From contig CAIVSQ010000575.1 in NCBI GenBank assembly GCA_903908605.1, positions 1 to 64,000 of the forward strand: a stretch of DNA of 64,000 nucleotides, given 5' to 3'. Below, in pieces: positions 41,869 through 51,499 of this stretch; position 1 is the stretch's first letter, and every line of letters begins with the position of its first letter. The notes under the pieces are model-generated. The model had not been told where the DNA came from. It saw only the letters and a list, made by a program, of their open reading frames with translations, and made no database searches. Source of the stretch: an uncultured Anaerolineae bacterium. GTDB lineage: Bacteria; Chloroflexota; Anaerolineae; Anaerolineales; Villigracilaceae. Made by a program: the position numbers and the translations under genes.

Positions 41869-42031
41869 TACAGCTCCTTTGGCTATCTCCCGTTTCTGGC
41901 ACGGGCTGGGTCAATCAAAAACACCCTTGCGCGTTTTTGTGACCGTGTGGTGGAATAAAGAATCACAACACTTCCACAAAAGACCCAAAGGTGCGCCTTT
42001 GTTGTCCTTTGTCAATCTACCTAGAAATAAT

Positions 42032-43072
42032 CTACTGGTTTAACTCGCGGGTAAGCGCTTCGACCAGGTTGTCTTTTTCGCCGGGTGGCAGGAATGAGGC
42101 CTGCGCACCAGCCAGGATGCACTGTTTGATCGTCTCCTGGGAGAAGTGTAATTCCTCTCGGGCGACACGATACTCATTGCTGAGGGTGATTTGCGAAATG
42201 GAGGGATCATCTGTGTTAAGGGTCACATTCAGCCCGGCCTTGATCATGCCAGTGGCAGGATGGTCGGCCAGTTGTTTTACCACGCCAGTTTGGTAATTAC
42301 TGGTCAGGCAAACTTCGAACGGGGTCAAACGTTCACGTGCCAGACTGGTGGTGTACTCATCCTCGAGTACGCGCACCCCGTGACCGATTCGGTCAGCTGA
42401 GAATTTCTCAATGGCGTCGCGTATGTTTTGCGGCCCACCCCATTCACCTGCGTGCATAGTGATATGTAGACCCGCTTGGCGTGCTTCGTTAAAGAGCCCA
42501 AGGAAGGGCAGCGCTGGGTGCTCGGCTTCGTTGCCGGCCAGGTCTATGGCGACAATATTCCTGGCGCGGTGTGATATGGCGAGCCAGACAACCTGTTCGG
42601 CCAGCTCGACGGCTTCATGCCGGTTGATCGAAGCGATCAGACGCACAGGTATGCCAACCTGGGCGGCGCTTTTTTCCGCGCTTTCACAAACCCAGTCCAT
42701 CACATCATGCAGTGGAAATCGCTCTGCGCGGCTCAGGGCAACAGGGGTGAAGCGGAGTTCAAGATATTTGACATTATCCCGGGCGGCATCTTCGATGACT
42801 TCGCGGGTGATGCGTTCAATCACTCCGGGTGAGCGGTAGAACATGCGCAGGGTGGTAAATTTCGCCAGGAAATTTTCAAAAGTCAGGCTATCTTCATCCT
42901 GGACCTGTACAAGTCGGCTTAACAGCGCGATACCGCTTGGCAGGCTGATCTCATGCTGGTTGGCAATTTCTAGCATGGTATCAAGACGCAGTGAACCTTC
43001 CAGGTGCCTGTGCAATTCCACCTTGGGGAGCCTGACATATTGCTCGGGTTGAGGCATGGACGAAATTGACAC
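42032..43072 (-). CDS. Adenosine deaminase family protein
   Basis: The 346-residue metal-dependent amidohydrolase has the zinc HxH in ELHRHLEGS (His21, His23), HAGEWGG, GHGVRV and LNTDDPSI. These fit adenosine deaminase (adenosine to inosine), but aminodeoxyfutalosine deaminases of menaquinone synthesis share the same motifs and cannot be excluded. The start is uncertain: GTG at 43072 is used, while an ATG at 43057 begins closer to the conserved region. Neither has a good Shine-Dalgarno. It is 62 bases downstream of secA and may share its message. Confidence 0.85.
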   Translation of the reverse strand: MSISSMPQPEQYVRLPKVELHRHLEGSLRLDTMLEIANQHEISLPSGIALLSRLVQVQDEDSLTFENFLAKFTTLRMFYRSPGVIERITREVIEDAARDNVKYLELRFTPVALSRAERFPLHDVMDWVCESAEKSAAQVGIPVRLIASINRHEAVELAEQVVWLAISHRARNIVAIDLAGNEAEHPALPFLGLFNEARQAGLHITMHAGEWGGPQNIRDAIEKFSADRIGHGVRVLEDEYTTSLARERLTPFEVCLTSNYQTGVVKQLADHPATGMIKAGLNVTLNTDDPSISQITLSNEYRVAREELHFSQETIKQCILAGAQASFLPPGEKDNLVEALTRELNQ

Positions 43073-43134
43073 AGTTCACCCGGAGTTCACGACACGCTGC
43101 ATATAAATTTGAGGAAAGCTCAAATGGCGGATAA

Positions 43135-46100
43135 TTATTTTTTCTTGTGTCTTTTGCGACCGGCCCTGGCAGCCGCGGAGTTATCCTCTGCATCGTCGGA
43201 GGGTACGGCCATGGGGATCTCCATGGCGGATTCGGCAGAGTCATTTTCAACCGCAACAACACGCGGAAGATAGCGGAACACCCGATCGATGACGCCCGAG
43301 CGAACTTCGCCGAGGAGAGTTTGGAACATGTCTGAGGCTTTGGTCTTATATTGTACCAGCGGGTCGCGTTGCCCGTAAGCCTCCAGCCCAATGGAAACGC
43401 GCAACGCCTCCACGCGGGTGAGGTAATCGACCCACAGCTCGGTGATGACTCCCAGCAGCACATTGCGCTGAATTTCGGCTGTGCGACGTTGCCCAACTGT
43501 AGCCATAAATTGGGATCGTTGTTCCGCATTCAATCCGGCGAGGGCAGTTCCTGTGGGAATGTGGCTGGCTGCGTAGATATCATCCAACGTTTCTGGCTGC
43601 GGGTTGTTCTGGATCATCTGGGCGTAATCAGCCTGACCCCAGCCTGTGAGCAGTTTGCTGGTGGCTTTTTCCAGGTGGTCAAGAACGTCTGCCTGCACAT
43701 CTTCGGGTTTGCGCCCGACGATCAATAGGGCGGCCAGGTAGACATAATTGAAGCGCTGGAATTCCTGGGTGACCTGTTTGTGAGTCTTGGTGTTGAAAAC
43801 GGTCCGGCGGCCTCGTGAGAGGGACATGAGCAGGCCGGCGAGGTCCGAGTCGTCCATTTCAGTGACGTTCAAGCGGCCTAGCATGAATTCCAACTCGCGC
43901 ATGGTTTGACTGTTTGGACCAGTGAGTTTTTCGCGGCGAGTGACCAGCATCTTGTGGGAAGCTTCCATCAGGCTGGCAGCCGCAGCATCCCAGTCCAGGC
44001 GAGCCAGCTCATCTGCTTTGACGGGGATCTGTTCGTTCAGACGGTATTCAAGGCTGGCGAGCAGGCGCGAAATGGCCAGGTTGGAGAGCGCAACATCAAT
44101 CTGTTCTTTGACTGGTTCTTCAAGTGCATCGGGACGGGTGGTGAGCTGTTTGAGCTGGTCATTATTCAGGCGGATATCGAGGTGCATCAGGCTTTTTAGT
44201 TCCTCAAGCACTTCGGTGGCGCGTCTGCTGGCAGTTTCTTCGTTGTCTTTGAGCGCTTCCAGAAAGGTATCCAGGGTATCGAAACGCTCCTGCAACTGGG
44301 TTTCAAGCGATGTGGCTGTGCTGGCGACGGCGGTCTCGATGGCGCGCAGAATGTGCTGTTCTTCGGTTTCCACCGCGCGGCGGATCACATCCATGAGAAT
44401 ATCCGCGGGCTGACCGTTGGCATTTGTCAGGTCGTCCAGCAGCAATCGGAATGTGAAGGAAGGAAAGAATTTGTTGTCGGCGTAGACGAAGGGCGGTTGA
44501 ATTTGTTCCAACCAGGCCAGCAGTTTCCACGGGCCTTCAGGGTCTTTCATGGCAGGGGGTACGCGGGCGACAATCTCATCGGCGAGCAGGGCGGCAATGT
44601 CTTCCGTCAGATCATGCTTGGTCATGGCGCGATCGCGCTGGGAGTAGATGGTGCTGCGCTGTTTGTTGAGCACATCATCGTATTCGAGCAAGTGTTTACG
44701 TACGTCGAAGTTGGAACCTTCCACGCGGTGCTGCGACTGTTCGATCAACCCGGTGACCAGTTTGTTTTCGAGTGGGAAGTCATCATCCAGGCGGAAACGC
44801 TGCATGATGTTATCAACCTGTTCGCCGCCAAACATGCGCATCAGGTCATCTTGCAGGGAAAGATAAAAGCGAGAGGAGCCGGGGTCGCCCTGGCGGGCGG
44901 CGCGTCCACGCAACTGGTTGTCAATGCGGCGGGCTTCATGTCGTTCGGAGCCAATCACGTGCAGACCACCCAGGTGGCGGACGGTTTCCATATCTTCGAA
45001 ATATTTAAGAAAATAGTGAATTTCCGATTCGTAAATACCGAACTCGGAGGCGTTCATTTTTAGAATAGCCTGGCGCTGTTCCTCCAGGCGCATGTTGTAG
45101 GGGTCAAACCCGGCACGTTTGAGCACGCGGCTGACGATGGCGATGATTTCATCGGCCAGTTCGCCGCCCAGCTTGATATCGACACCACGGCCGGCCATAT
45201 TGGTGGCGATGGTCACCGCGCCATGCGAACCGGCGGCGGCGATGATCTGGCTTTCCTCAGTATGCTTGCGCGCGTTTAAAACCTGGTGGGGAACACCACC
45301 CTGGATGATGGATTTGAGCGAGTCGATGTATTGTGGTTCCAGCCGTAGAATGGTGATGAGCCGGGTGAGGTTGGCTGCGTCTTCGGGGTTGATGGAAATG
45401 TTTAGCGGTTTGGCAAAACTGCGCAGCAGGTTTGGTTCAAGCTGGTCAAGAGGTTTGTAAAGCGGCTCTAATTCATTAAAGAGGCGGCCATCCTCCTCTT
45501 TGCCAGATTGTTCAAACCAGGTATGCCGGAGCATTTGCACTTGCAGCAGGCGCCGGATGGGCTCGGCCTTGAGCCGTGAGGATATTCGCTCAGAAGATTC
45601 CACTGAGGTGGTGCCGACCAGGATTGGACGACCAAGGACGTGGTCACGCACGATTTCCATGGCGATTGCACGCAGCTTGGCTTCGACAGTGCGGTAGACC
45701 ATATCGGGATAGTCCGAACGGCGCCAAAAGACGGGCGCTTTTTCTGCATCGCCGCGGCTTGCAAAGTAGGCGATTTCGTAACCATCCTTGTCTTTGGTCT
45801 TGATTTCGATCAGTGGTGAGGTACCCTGGGTTGCGTTGTATTCAAGGTTGGTGGGGATGGGTAACACATCTAGCTTGTATATCTTGTGGAATTCTTCGGC
45901 TTCGGTCAGCGCGGTACCGGTCATGCCGGCTAACTTCTGATACATGCGGAAGTAGTTTTGCAGGGTGATGGTGGCGTAGGTGACGTTTTCTGGCTCGACC
46001 TTGACGCCTTCCTTTGCTTCCACGGCTTGGTGAAGCCCATCACTCCAGCGACGCCCGGCCATCAGACGCCCGGTAAATTCATCCACAATGACGACCTTGC

Positions 46101-47175
46101 CACCCTGGACGAGGTATTCTTTGTTACGTTTGTAAAGAAATTGGGCGCGCAGGGCTTGTTCGAGATGACCGAGCAGGCGAGCTTGCTCAGGAGTGACATC
46201 CTCTGGCCGTTCCGGGTCGCGCAGGGGCTGACCGAGCAGTTGCTCGACGTGCACCGTGCCCATTTCGGTCATGGAGATGTTTCGATCCTTCTCGTTGATT
46301 TCGTAATCTTCCGGCACCAGTTGTTTAACGAGCTGGGCCATCTGGCCGTAGTATTCCAGGTCTCCGGCGGCGGGGCCAGAGATGATTAACGGGGTACGGG
46401 CTTCATCAATCAGCACGTTGTCGACTTCATCGACGATGGCGAAATAATGCCCGCGCTGAACTTTCTCGGCTGGGGTATACACCATGTTATCGCGTAGGTA
46501 ATCGAAACCGAATTCGGAATTGGTGCCATAGGTGATATCTGCATCGTAGGCCAGCCGACGATCCACCAGTCGCAGGCGGTGCTTGTCTTCTTGGGGAGAT
46601 TCGCGATCTGGGTCGTAAAGGAAGGCTTTTTTGCCATTCTCTGTGGAGTTAGCAGATTGAAGGATGCCGACTGAAAGCCCAAGTGCTTGGTAAATTGGTC
46701 CCATCCAGCGTGCGTCACGTCGGGCGAGATAGTCGTTGACAGTGATCAGGTGTACCCCACGCCCGGTGATGGCGTTAAGGTACATTGGCAGGGTGGCAAC
46801 CAGGGTTTTTCCTTCCCCTGTGCGCATTTCGGATATCTTCCGATTGTGCAATGCTGCGCCACCAATCAGCTGTACGTCATAATGCCGTAATCCAAGGGTG
46901 CGTTTGGATGCTTCGCGTACTGCGGCAAACGCTTCGGGGAGGATTTCGTCCAGAAAAGCCTGTTCAGCTGCCTGGCGTACTTCGCCTTCAGGCAGCTCTT
47001 TTAGCCGATCGGCCAGCTGGCCGCGGAAGAAGACGGTTTTTTCTCGCAGGTCCTCATCGCTCAGCTTTTCATATTGGGACTCGAAATCGTTGACCGGTAA
47101 AATTTTCTCGGTCAGACGTTCAACTTCACGTTTATTGGGGTTACCCCCGACAAGACTTAGGAATTTTTGAAACAT
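43135..47175 (-). CDS. secA: Preprotein translocase ATPase SecA, enlarged
   Basis: The 1346-residue motor pushes preproteins through SecYEG; common SecA proteins have 800-900. Walker A (MRTGEGKTL, 117-125), VDEVDNVLIDEARTP (about 248-262), the preprotein domain, GMTGTALTE and LGGLHVIGSERHEARRIDNQLRGR are intact. One extra block of about 85 residues splits NBD2 (540-626). A second of roughly 280 enlarges the helical wing region between IYSQR (about 845) and LGVITELWVDYL (about 1245). The C-terminal Cys-rich zinc/SecB motif is absent and the end is KRHKKK. An extended -10 promoter lies at 47197-47205, and AAAGGA precedes the ATG. Confidence 0.95.
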   Translation of the reverse strand: MFQKFLSLVGGNPNKREVERLTEKILPVNDFESQYEKLSDEDLREKTVFFRGQLADRLKELPEGEVRQAAEQAFLDEILPEAFAAVREASKRTLGLRHYDVQLIGGAALHNRKISEMRTGEGKTLVATLPMYLNAITGRGVHLITVNDYLARRDARWMGPIYQALGLSVGILQSANSTENGKKAFLYDPDRESPQEDKHRLRLVDRRLAYDADITYGTNSEFGFDYLRDNMVYTPAEKVQRGHYFAIVDEVDNVLIDEARTPLIISGPAAGDLEYYGQMAQLVKQLVPEDYEINEKDRNISMTEMGTVHVEQLLGQPLRDPERPEDVTPEQARLLGHLEQALRAQFLYKRNKEYLVQGGKVVIVDEFTGRLMAGRRWSDGLHQAVEAKEGVKVEPENVTYATITLQNYFRMYQKLAGMTGTALTEAEEFHKIYKLDVLPIPTNLEYNATQGTSPLIEIKTKDKDGYEIAYFASRGDAEKAPVFWRRSDYPDMVYRTVEAKLRAIAMEIVRDHVLGRPILVGTTSVESSERISSRLKAEPIRRLLQVQMLRHTWFEQSGKEEDGRLFNELEPLYKPLDQLEPNLLRSFAKPLNISINPEDAANLTRLITILRLEPQYIDSLKSIIQGGVPHQVLNARKHTEESQIIAAAGSHGAVTIATNMAGRGVDIKLGGELADEIIAIVSRVLKRAGFDPYNMRLEEQRQAILKMNASEFGIYESEIHYFLKYFEDMETVRHLGGLHVIGSERHEARRIDNQLRGRAARQGDPGSSRFYLSLQDDLMRMFGGEQVDNIMQRFRLDDDFPLENKLVTGLIEQSQHRVEGSNFDVRKHLLEYDDVLNKQRSTIYSQRDRAMTKHDLTEDIAALLADEIVARVPPAMKDPEGPWKLLAWLEQIQPPFVYADNKFFPSFTFRLLLDDLTNANGQPADILMDVIRRAVETEEQHILRAIETAVASTATSLETQLQERFDTLDTFLEALKDNEETASRRATEVLEELKSLMHLDIRLNNDQLKQLTTRPDALEEPVKEQIDVALSNLAISRLLASLEYRLNEQIPVKADELARLDWDAAAASLMEASHKMLVTRREKLTGPNSQTMRELEFMLGRLNVTEMDDSDLAGLLMSLSRGRRTVFNTKTHKQVTQEFQRFNYVYLAALLIVGRKPEDVQADVLDHLEKATSKLLTGWGQADYAQMIQNNPQPETLDDIYAASHIPTGTALAGLNAEQRSQFMATVGQRRTAEIQRNVLLGVITELWVDYLTRVEALRVSIGLEAYGQRDPLVQYKTKASDMFQTLLGEVRSGVIDRVFRYLPRVVAVENDSAESAMEIPMAVPSDDAEDNSAAARAGRKRHKKK

Positions 47176-47196
47176 GGCTATCCTTTCAGAATGGAA

Positions 47197-47205
47197 ATTA
47201 TAGCA
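47197..47205 (-). promoter_or_regulatory. Extended -10 promoter of secA
   Basis: On the minus strand the sequence reads TGCTATAAT, a perfect extended -10 element, 21 bases before the secA ATG. No good -35 is found. Confidence 0.6.
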
Positions 47206-47334
47206 TATCGATAATTATTGAATAATATGAGGCAGATAAGAAATTTATGAACTCATGGCCAGATCCAGGTTGTTTTTGACTAACCTGACCCGCTGAATGG
47301 TTAAATTTTTGTTGTGGCAGGGTAGAATTGAAAC

Positions 47335-49872
47335 GTGTTGATCCCAATGCGTTTTTCAAGATTTGTTTTTATTTGCGTTCTCATGCTAGTCATGCTGCTG
47401 GCTGTGGGTTGTGCACCTTTTGCAGCCACAAGCCCGGTTGTTCCAACCAAAGTGGGTGCGCCTGCCCACCGGCTGGATGGGCAATGGGAAGGATCCGGGG
47501 TGACAGGGGAAGGTAAAACAATTCACCTGATGTTCGTGCTGCGCCAGGGACGATTGGCGGGGGTCAGCTATGAATTCATGGGCAGGGATGGAGTCCCGTG
47601 TACTAATATTTCCTATAACTTACTGGCGGAGGATGGACCAAGCCTGACGGGTCATGCGCTCTCTGCTACGCTTGGTTTGGACCTGGATATGCAGGCCTTT
47701 TTTGAGAATGATAGCAGTGCGTCGGGAAATTTGAATGTGGATTGGCAGGGACGTCATAACTGCACCACGCAGTTTCAGCTTCGGTGGCAGGCCACCCGGG
47801 TAGAACAGGTCCAGGCCCAACCAACGCGGTCACTGGTGGATGTTGGTTTGTGTGCCAAGGTCAACTGTCCTGAAGTGGCGTTGCAATTAATTGTGTTTGG
47901 GCTGGCAAATGGGGCTGTGCTGGCTTTGAATGCCATCAGTGTCACGGTTGTTTATGGGGCGGTCCGCAGCCTGAACTTGGCGCATGGAGATGTGTTTTCG
48001 CTGACCTCAGTGTTGGTGACCTCGATTCTGATAGGCCTGGGGGCTAAGCCGGATTGGCCGGTGCTCAAATTGATGGGTGTGTTGGCTGCCAGCCTGGCAG
48101 CTGCCCTGATTTTCGGTGTATTGCTGAATATCATCCTGGAATGGATTGCTTTTCGTCCCTTCCGGGGCGGGTCACGACTGGCATCGCTGATTGCTTCTTT
48201 GGGGATTTCGTTCATCCTGTTCCAGGCTGCCATGATCTGGCGTACCCACCAGGGTAGTTGGATTCCAGGGGAACACCGCAGTGTACCCGGTCTGCCAGAA
48301 GTGCCGACAGACGGTATTCCGAACTTGCTACCGGATTTTAACCTGGTGAAGCTGTTGGGTGTGCCGCTTCAAGTTACCTTTCGATTTAATGATTTGTTGA
48401 TTATTTTGCTGGCAGTTTTTTGTGCCTTGTCTACCTATGCATACTTGCGATTTTCCAAAGGCGGGCGATCTATCAGGGCATGCACTCAAAACCCTGAGCT
48501 GGCTCAGATGATTGGGATCGATTTGAATGGTGCCATTCGGCGTGCCTTTGCCATTGGTGGTTTATTGGCTGGCGCAGCGGCCTTTGTTTTTGCGCTTTAT
48601 TACGGGCGCCCATTCGGACAGAATGGCGCTCAGAGTGGGCTGCTGGCTTTCACTGCTGCCATGTTGGGCGGCATTGGTAATCCGTTAGGAGCGTTGGTAA
48701 GCGCTTTGCTACTGGGGATATTCTCTGCATTCAGCGATTACCTGGTCAATGCTGAATGGACCCCTGTGTTGCTTTTGGCTCTTTTGGTCGGGGTATTATT
48801 CCTGCGTTCCGGCGGATTATTTGGCGGGGAAGATGCTCCAGATTCCTTGGGTGATGAAGAGCTGGCCGGCGGTCAGCGAATGCGAAGTTGGCGCAGCCTG
48901 GCTTGGATCCTGGCTGGGTTGGCGATTTTCCCGGTGCTTGCGTTGCTACAGGTGCCAGGTGTGGCTGTTTTGATGCGTGGCTTGGGCATTTTTATCCTCC
49001 TGGCAATTGGGTTGAATATTCTGCTGGGTATGGCAGGTGTTCTGGACCTTGGCTACGCAGCTGCCTTTGGAATTGGTGCTTACAGTGCGGCGATTGTCAC
49101 GAATCCTTGGGGCTTGCTTGGCTCCAGCCAGCCCGCTCATTTTGAATTTCTGTGGGTGCTGTTGATTAGTGTGGCGGTGGGGAGTGTCTTCGGTTTGCTC
49201 AAAGGATGGGTGACAGCCCGACTGCGAAATGAAAACCTGGCCCTGGCCACGCTGGCCCTGGGTTTGCTGGTTTCGCGTTTGGCGCTAAACCTCAAGCCCC
49301 TGACCGGTGGGGCGGCGGGGATTTCGGCCCTACCTGCGCCGAGGGTGCTGGGATTTACGTTCACAGGTGTTTTCCCTACTTATTTTCTTGTGTTTTTCTT
49401 CGTAGTACTGGCGGCTTTGGCCAGTCGCCGGCTGATTGGTGGGCGGATTGGGCGAAGCTGGTTGGCGGGCAGTGATGATGAAGTTGCTGCCCGGGCAATT
49501 GGTATCAAGGTAGAACGGTCTCGCCTGCTGGCGATGGTGATCAGTTCCGGTCTGGCTGGCGCAGCAGGTGCGCTTTACGCAGGCAGCTTTGCCTATGTAG
49601 ATCCAGACATCCTCTCTTTTCACTGGACCGTCATGCTGTTGGCTATGGTCATTCTGGGCGGGCCGGGTAGCGTGAGTGGGGCGATGCTGGGTGCTCTCTT
49701 GATTATTGGCTATGACAAGCTGATCATTCCGCAGCTTTCCACACTGCTTTCCCTGTTTTGGCCAAAAGATTTCTTTATTGGCTCTGTTCCTGACTTGCGT
49801 GGAACCAGCTTTTTTAACTTTGGAATTGTTTTGTACCTGACTGTTTTGCTGCGGACAGGTAAGCGCAAATAA
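47335..49872 (+). CDS. Lipoprotein-LivH-LivM fusion: branched-chain amino acid-type ABC permease
   Basis: The 845-residue protein joins three parts. Residues 1-26 resemble a lipoprotein signal (LLAVGC, Cys26), followed to about 165 by a beta-rich outer domain starting HRLDGQWEGSG. About 175-490 is a LivH-type permease (GLANGAVLALNAISVTVVYG, LNLAHGD, GKS-like FSKGGRSIRACTQNPELAQMIGID). About 515-840 is a LivM-type permease (LGMAGVLDLGYAAAFGIGAY, ARAIGIKVERSRLLAM, LGGPGSVSGAMLG). LivH and LivM are normally separate. No binding protein or ATPase is adjacent. GTG at 47335 is used; a TAGAAT 6 bases upstream suggests a leaderless start. Confidence 0.85.
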   Translation: MLIPMRFSRFVFICVLMLVMLLAVGCAPFAATSPVVPTKVGAPAHRLDGQWEGSGVTGEGKTIHLMFVLRQGRLAGVSYEFMGRDGVPCTNISYNLLAEDGPSLTGHALSATLGLDLDMQAFFENDSSASGNLNVDWQGRHNCTTQFQLRWQATRVEQVQAQPTRSLVDVGLCAKVNCPEVALQLIVFGLANGAVLALNAISVTVVYGAVRSLNLAHGDVFSLTSVLVTSILIGLGAKPDWPVLKLMGVLAASLAAALIFGVLLNIILEWIAFRPFRGGSRLASLIASLGISFILFQAAMIWRTHQGSWIPGEHRSVPGLPEVPTDGIPNLLPDFNLVKLLGVPLQVTFRFNDLLIILLAVFCALSTYAYLRFSKGGRSIRACTQNPELAQMIGIDLNGAIRRAFAIGGLLAGAAAFVFALYYGRPFGQNGAQSGLLAFTAAMLGGIGNPLGALVSALLLGIFSAFSDYLVNAEWTPVLLLALLVGVLFLRSGGLFGGEDAPDSLGDEELAGGQRMRSWRSLAWILAGLAIFPVLALLQVPGVAVLMRGLGIFILLAIGLNILLGMAGVLDLGYAAAFGIGAYSAAIVTNPWGLLGSSQPAHFEFLWVLLISVAVGSVFGLLKGWVTARLRNENLALATLALGLLVSRLALNLKPLTGGAAGISALPAPRVLGFTFTGVFPTYFLVFFFVVLAALASRRLIGGRIGRSWLAGSDDEVAARAIGIKVERSRLLAMVISSGLAGAAGALYAGSFAYVDPDILSFHWTVMLLAMVILGGPGSVSGAMLGALLIIGYDKLIIPQLSTLLSLFWPKDFFIGSVPDLRGTSFFNFGIVLYLTVLLRTGKRK

Positions 49873-49921
49873 CCAATCAGGAAATACGATTTTGAAAGTT
49901 GAAATGGATGCATGGAACACA

Positions 49922-49930
49922 TGTTAAAAT
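49922..49930 (+). promoter_or_regulatory. Candidate extended -10 promoter of the GT-B-like gene
   Basis: TGTTAAAAT has the TG-n-hexamer form, with a TTGAAA 20 bases further upstream (49899-49904). It lies 53 bases before the ATG at 49983. Confidence 0.35.
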
Positions 49931-49982
49931 AGGTTGGCGTTGCCACCACCCGGCTTGCACGGGAAGGTGAATTTCCAGTCAC

Positions 49983-51440
49983 ATGAAGGACTCAATGACA
50001 AAAAAAGTTATGATTTCGGCGGATCACGGCATGGCGCTCATTTATTTTTTGCAGAGCGACGTCATCCCGAACCTGCTTTCAGCTGGTGTCGAGGTCGTGG
50101 TGCTGACCGATGACGATATCGTGGACCGTATTGCCGGGCAGTTTGCGCGCCCGGGCTTAAGTTTTGAAGGTCTGCGATTGAAGCAAGCCAATCATTATTA
50201 TCAAAAAGTGGATACCCGCCGCCAATGGCTGTTGGCCTACCTGCGGCGTGTGAGCAGTTCCTGGCGAATAAACATCGAGGCTCAGACCAGCCATATTTGG
50301 GAGGTATGGGCTGAAAACTCGTGGAGATTCAGGTTGGGTGTCTGGTTGCCGGCAGCATTTGCAACCCTGGTTCTGCGTTCCAGTCGGGCTGCTCGCCAGT
50401 CGTTGGTAAGTGCCCAACAACGCTTCACGACCGATTTGTACGGCGATTATTTTGATAAGTATCTGCCCGACTTGGTGATCGCTTCTACGCCAGGTTGGCG
50501 CATCGATCGCTACCTGCTGCGCGAAGCGGCACGGCGTGGTATCGAACGTATGACGGTTATCGTAGGTTGGGATAATCCTTCCAGCTACGCCATCCCGGGG
50601 GCGCCGGTCGATTGGGCTACTTGCTGGTCGCAGGAGCAGAAGGATGAGCTTGTACACGGTTCAGACTGGTCAGAAGCGCGCGTCAATATTGGAGGTATTC
50701 CCTCTTATGATGGTTATTTTCGTAAAAGCTGGTTGATGTCGCGAGAGGAATATTTTCGGCTTCATGGGCTGGACCCGGCGCGTAAATTGATTTCATATGC
50801 CTGTAGTTTCGTTCATTTTGCACCTAACTACCCCAACGTGGAAGCACTGGCGCGCCTGGTTTCTTCTGATAGCCTGGCTGAACCCAGCCAGCTGCTGGTG
50901 AGGTTGCACCCCAGCCATTTTCAGGACAAGCCCACAATCTTTGCCGAGGAGCGCGAACTAATTCACCAACTTGAAAAGACCTACCCGCATGTGCATATTG
51001 TGCGGCCTGTGGCCTTGGGTGGTTCATTGGGCTATTACGGTGGCGAGGATATGGATGAGAAGTCATCCATGATGGCACATTCAGATGTTTTTGTGACGGT
51101 CTATTCAACCATGGTGGTGGAAACGGCTGTACATGATACCCCGATTGTTGCCGCAGTGATTGATACCCCCGGTGGTTGGAAAGTGCCAGGAAAGTTTTCG
51201 CTTTCGCTGAAAGAAATCGGTAATTGGCCAACCCATAAGCGCTTCCGGGACGCGCGCGCCGGTCGTGTGGCGGCTGATGAATCTCAGCTGCGGGATGTCT
51301 TGAATGCCTATCTGCGCGACCCGAAGTTGGATTCGGCCGAGCGCAAGGCGTTTATTGAAAAGGAAATTACTTTCACCGATGGGTCCGCTGGTGGTAGAAC
51401 GGCCGAATTTATCCTGAAAGTGTTAAATAAGCAACAGTAA
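49983..51440 (+). CDS. GT-B-like protein of the CDP-glycerol glycerophosphotransferase type
   Basis: The 485-residue protein has no signal peptide. It opens with a Rossmann-like strand (KKVMISADHGMALIYFL) and has a second Rossmann half with RLHPSH, then SSMMAHSDVFVTVYSTMVVETAVHDTPIV near residue 360. That last pattern is the donor-binding core of GT-B transferases and CDP-glycerol glycerophosphotransferases. The function is unknown: it may synthesise a surface polymer. The start may be ATG 49983 or 49995. It is transcribed toward a GH1 gene that begins 59 bases later. Confidence 0.6.
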   Translation: MKDSMTKKVMISADHGMALIYFLQSDVIPNLLSAGVEVVVLTDDDIVDRIAGQFARPGLSFEGLRLKQANHYYQKVDTRRQWLLAYLRRVSSSWRINIEAQTSHIWEVWAENSWRFRLGVWLPAAFATLVLRSSRAARQSLVSAQQRFTTDLYGDYFDKYLPDLVIASTPGWRIDRYLLREAARRGIERMTVIVGWDNPSSYAIPGAPVDWATCWSQEQKDELVHGSDWSEARVNIGGIPSYDGYFRKSWLMSREEYFRLHGLDPARKLISYACSFVHFAPNYPNVEALARLVSSDSLAEPSQLLVRLHPSHFQDKPTIFAEERELIHQLEKTYPHVHIVRPVALGGSLGYYGGEDMDEKSSMMAHSDVFVTVYSTMVVETAVHDTPIVAAVIDTPGGWKVPGKFSLSLKEIGNWPTHKRFRDARAGRVAADESQLRDVLNAYLRDPKLDSAERKAFIEKEITFTDGSAGGRTAEFILKVLNKQQ

Positions 51441-51499
51441 TCTTTATCCGCATTCGGTTTGGCCAGCGGCGTGCTGGCCAATTTCATGGAGAATAAACT

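Noticed and set aside
44353-45063. 236-residue frame on the plus strand inside secA
   Set aside because: Antisense shadow of secA with no family likeness and no Shine-Dalgarno.
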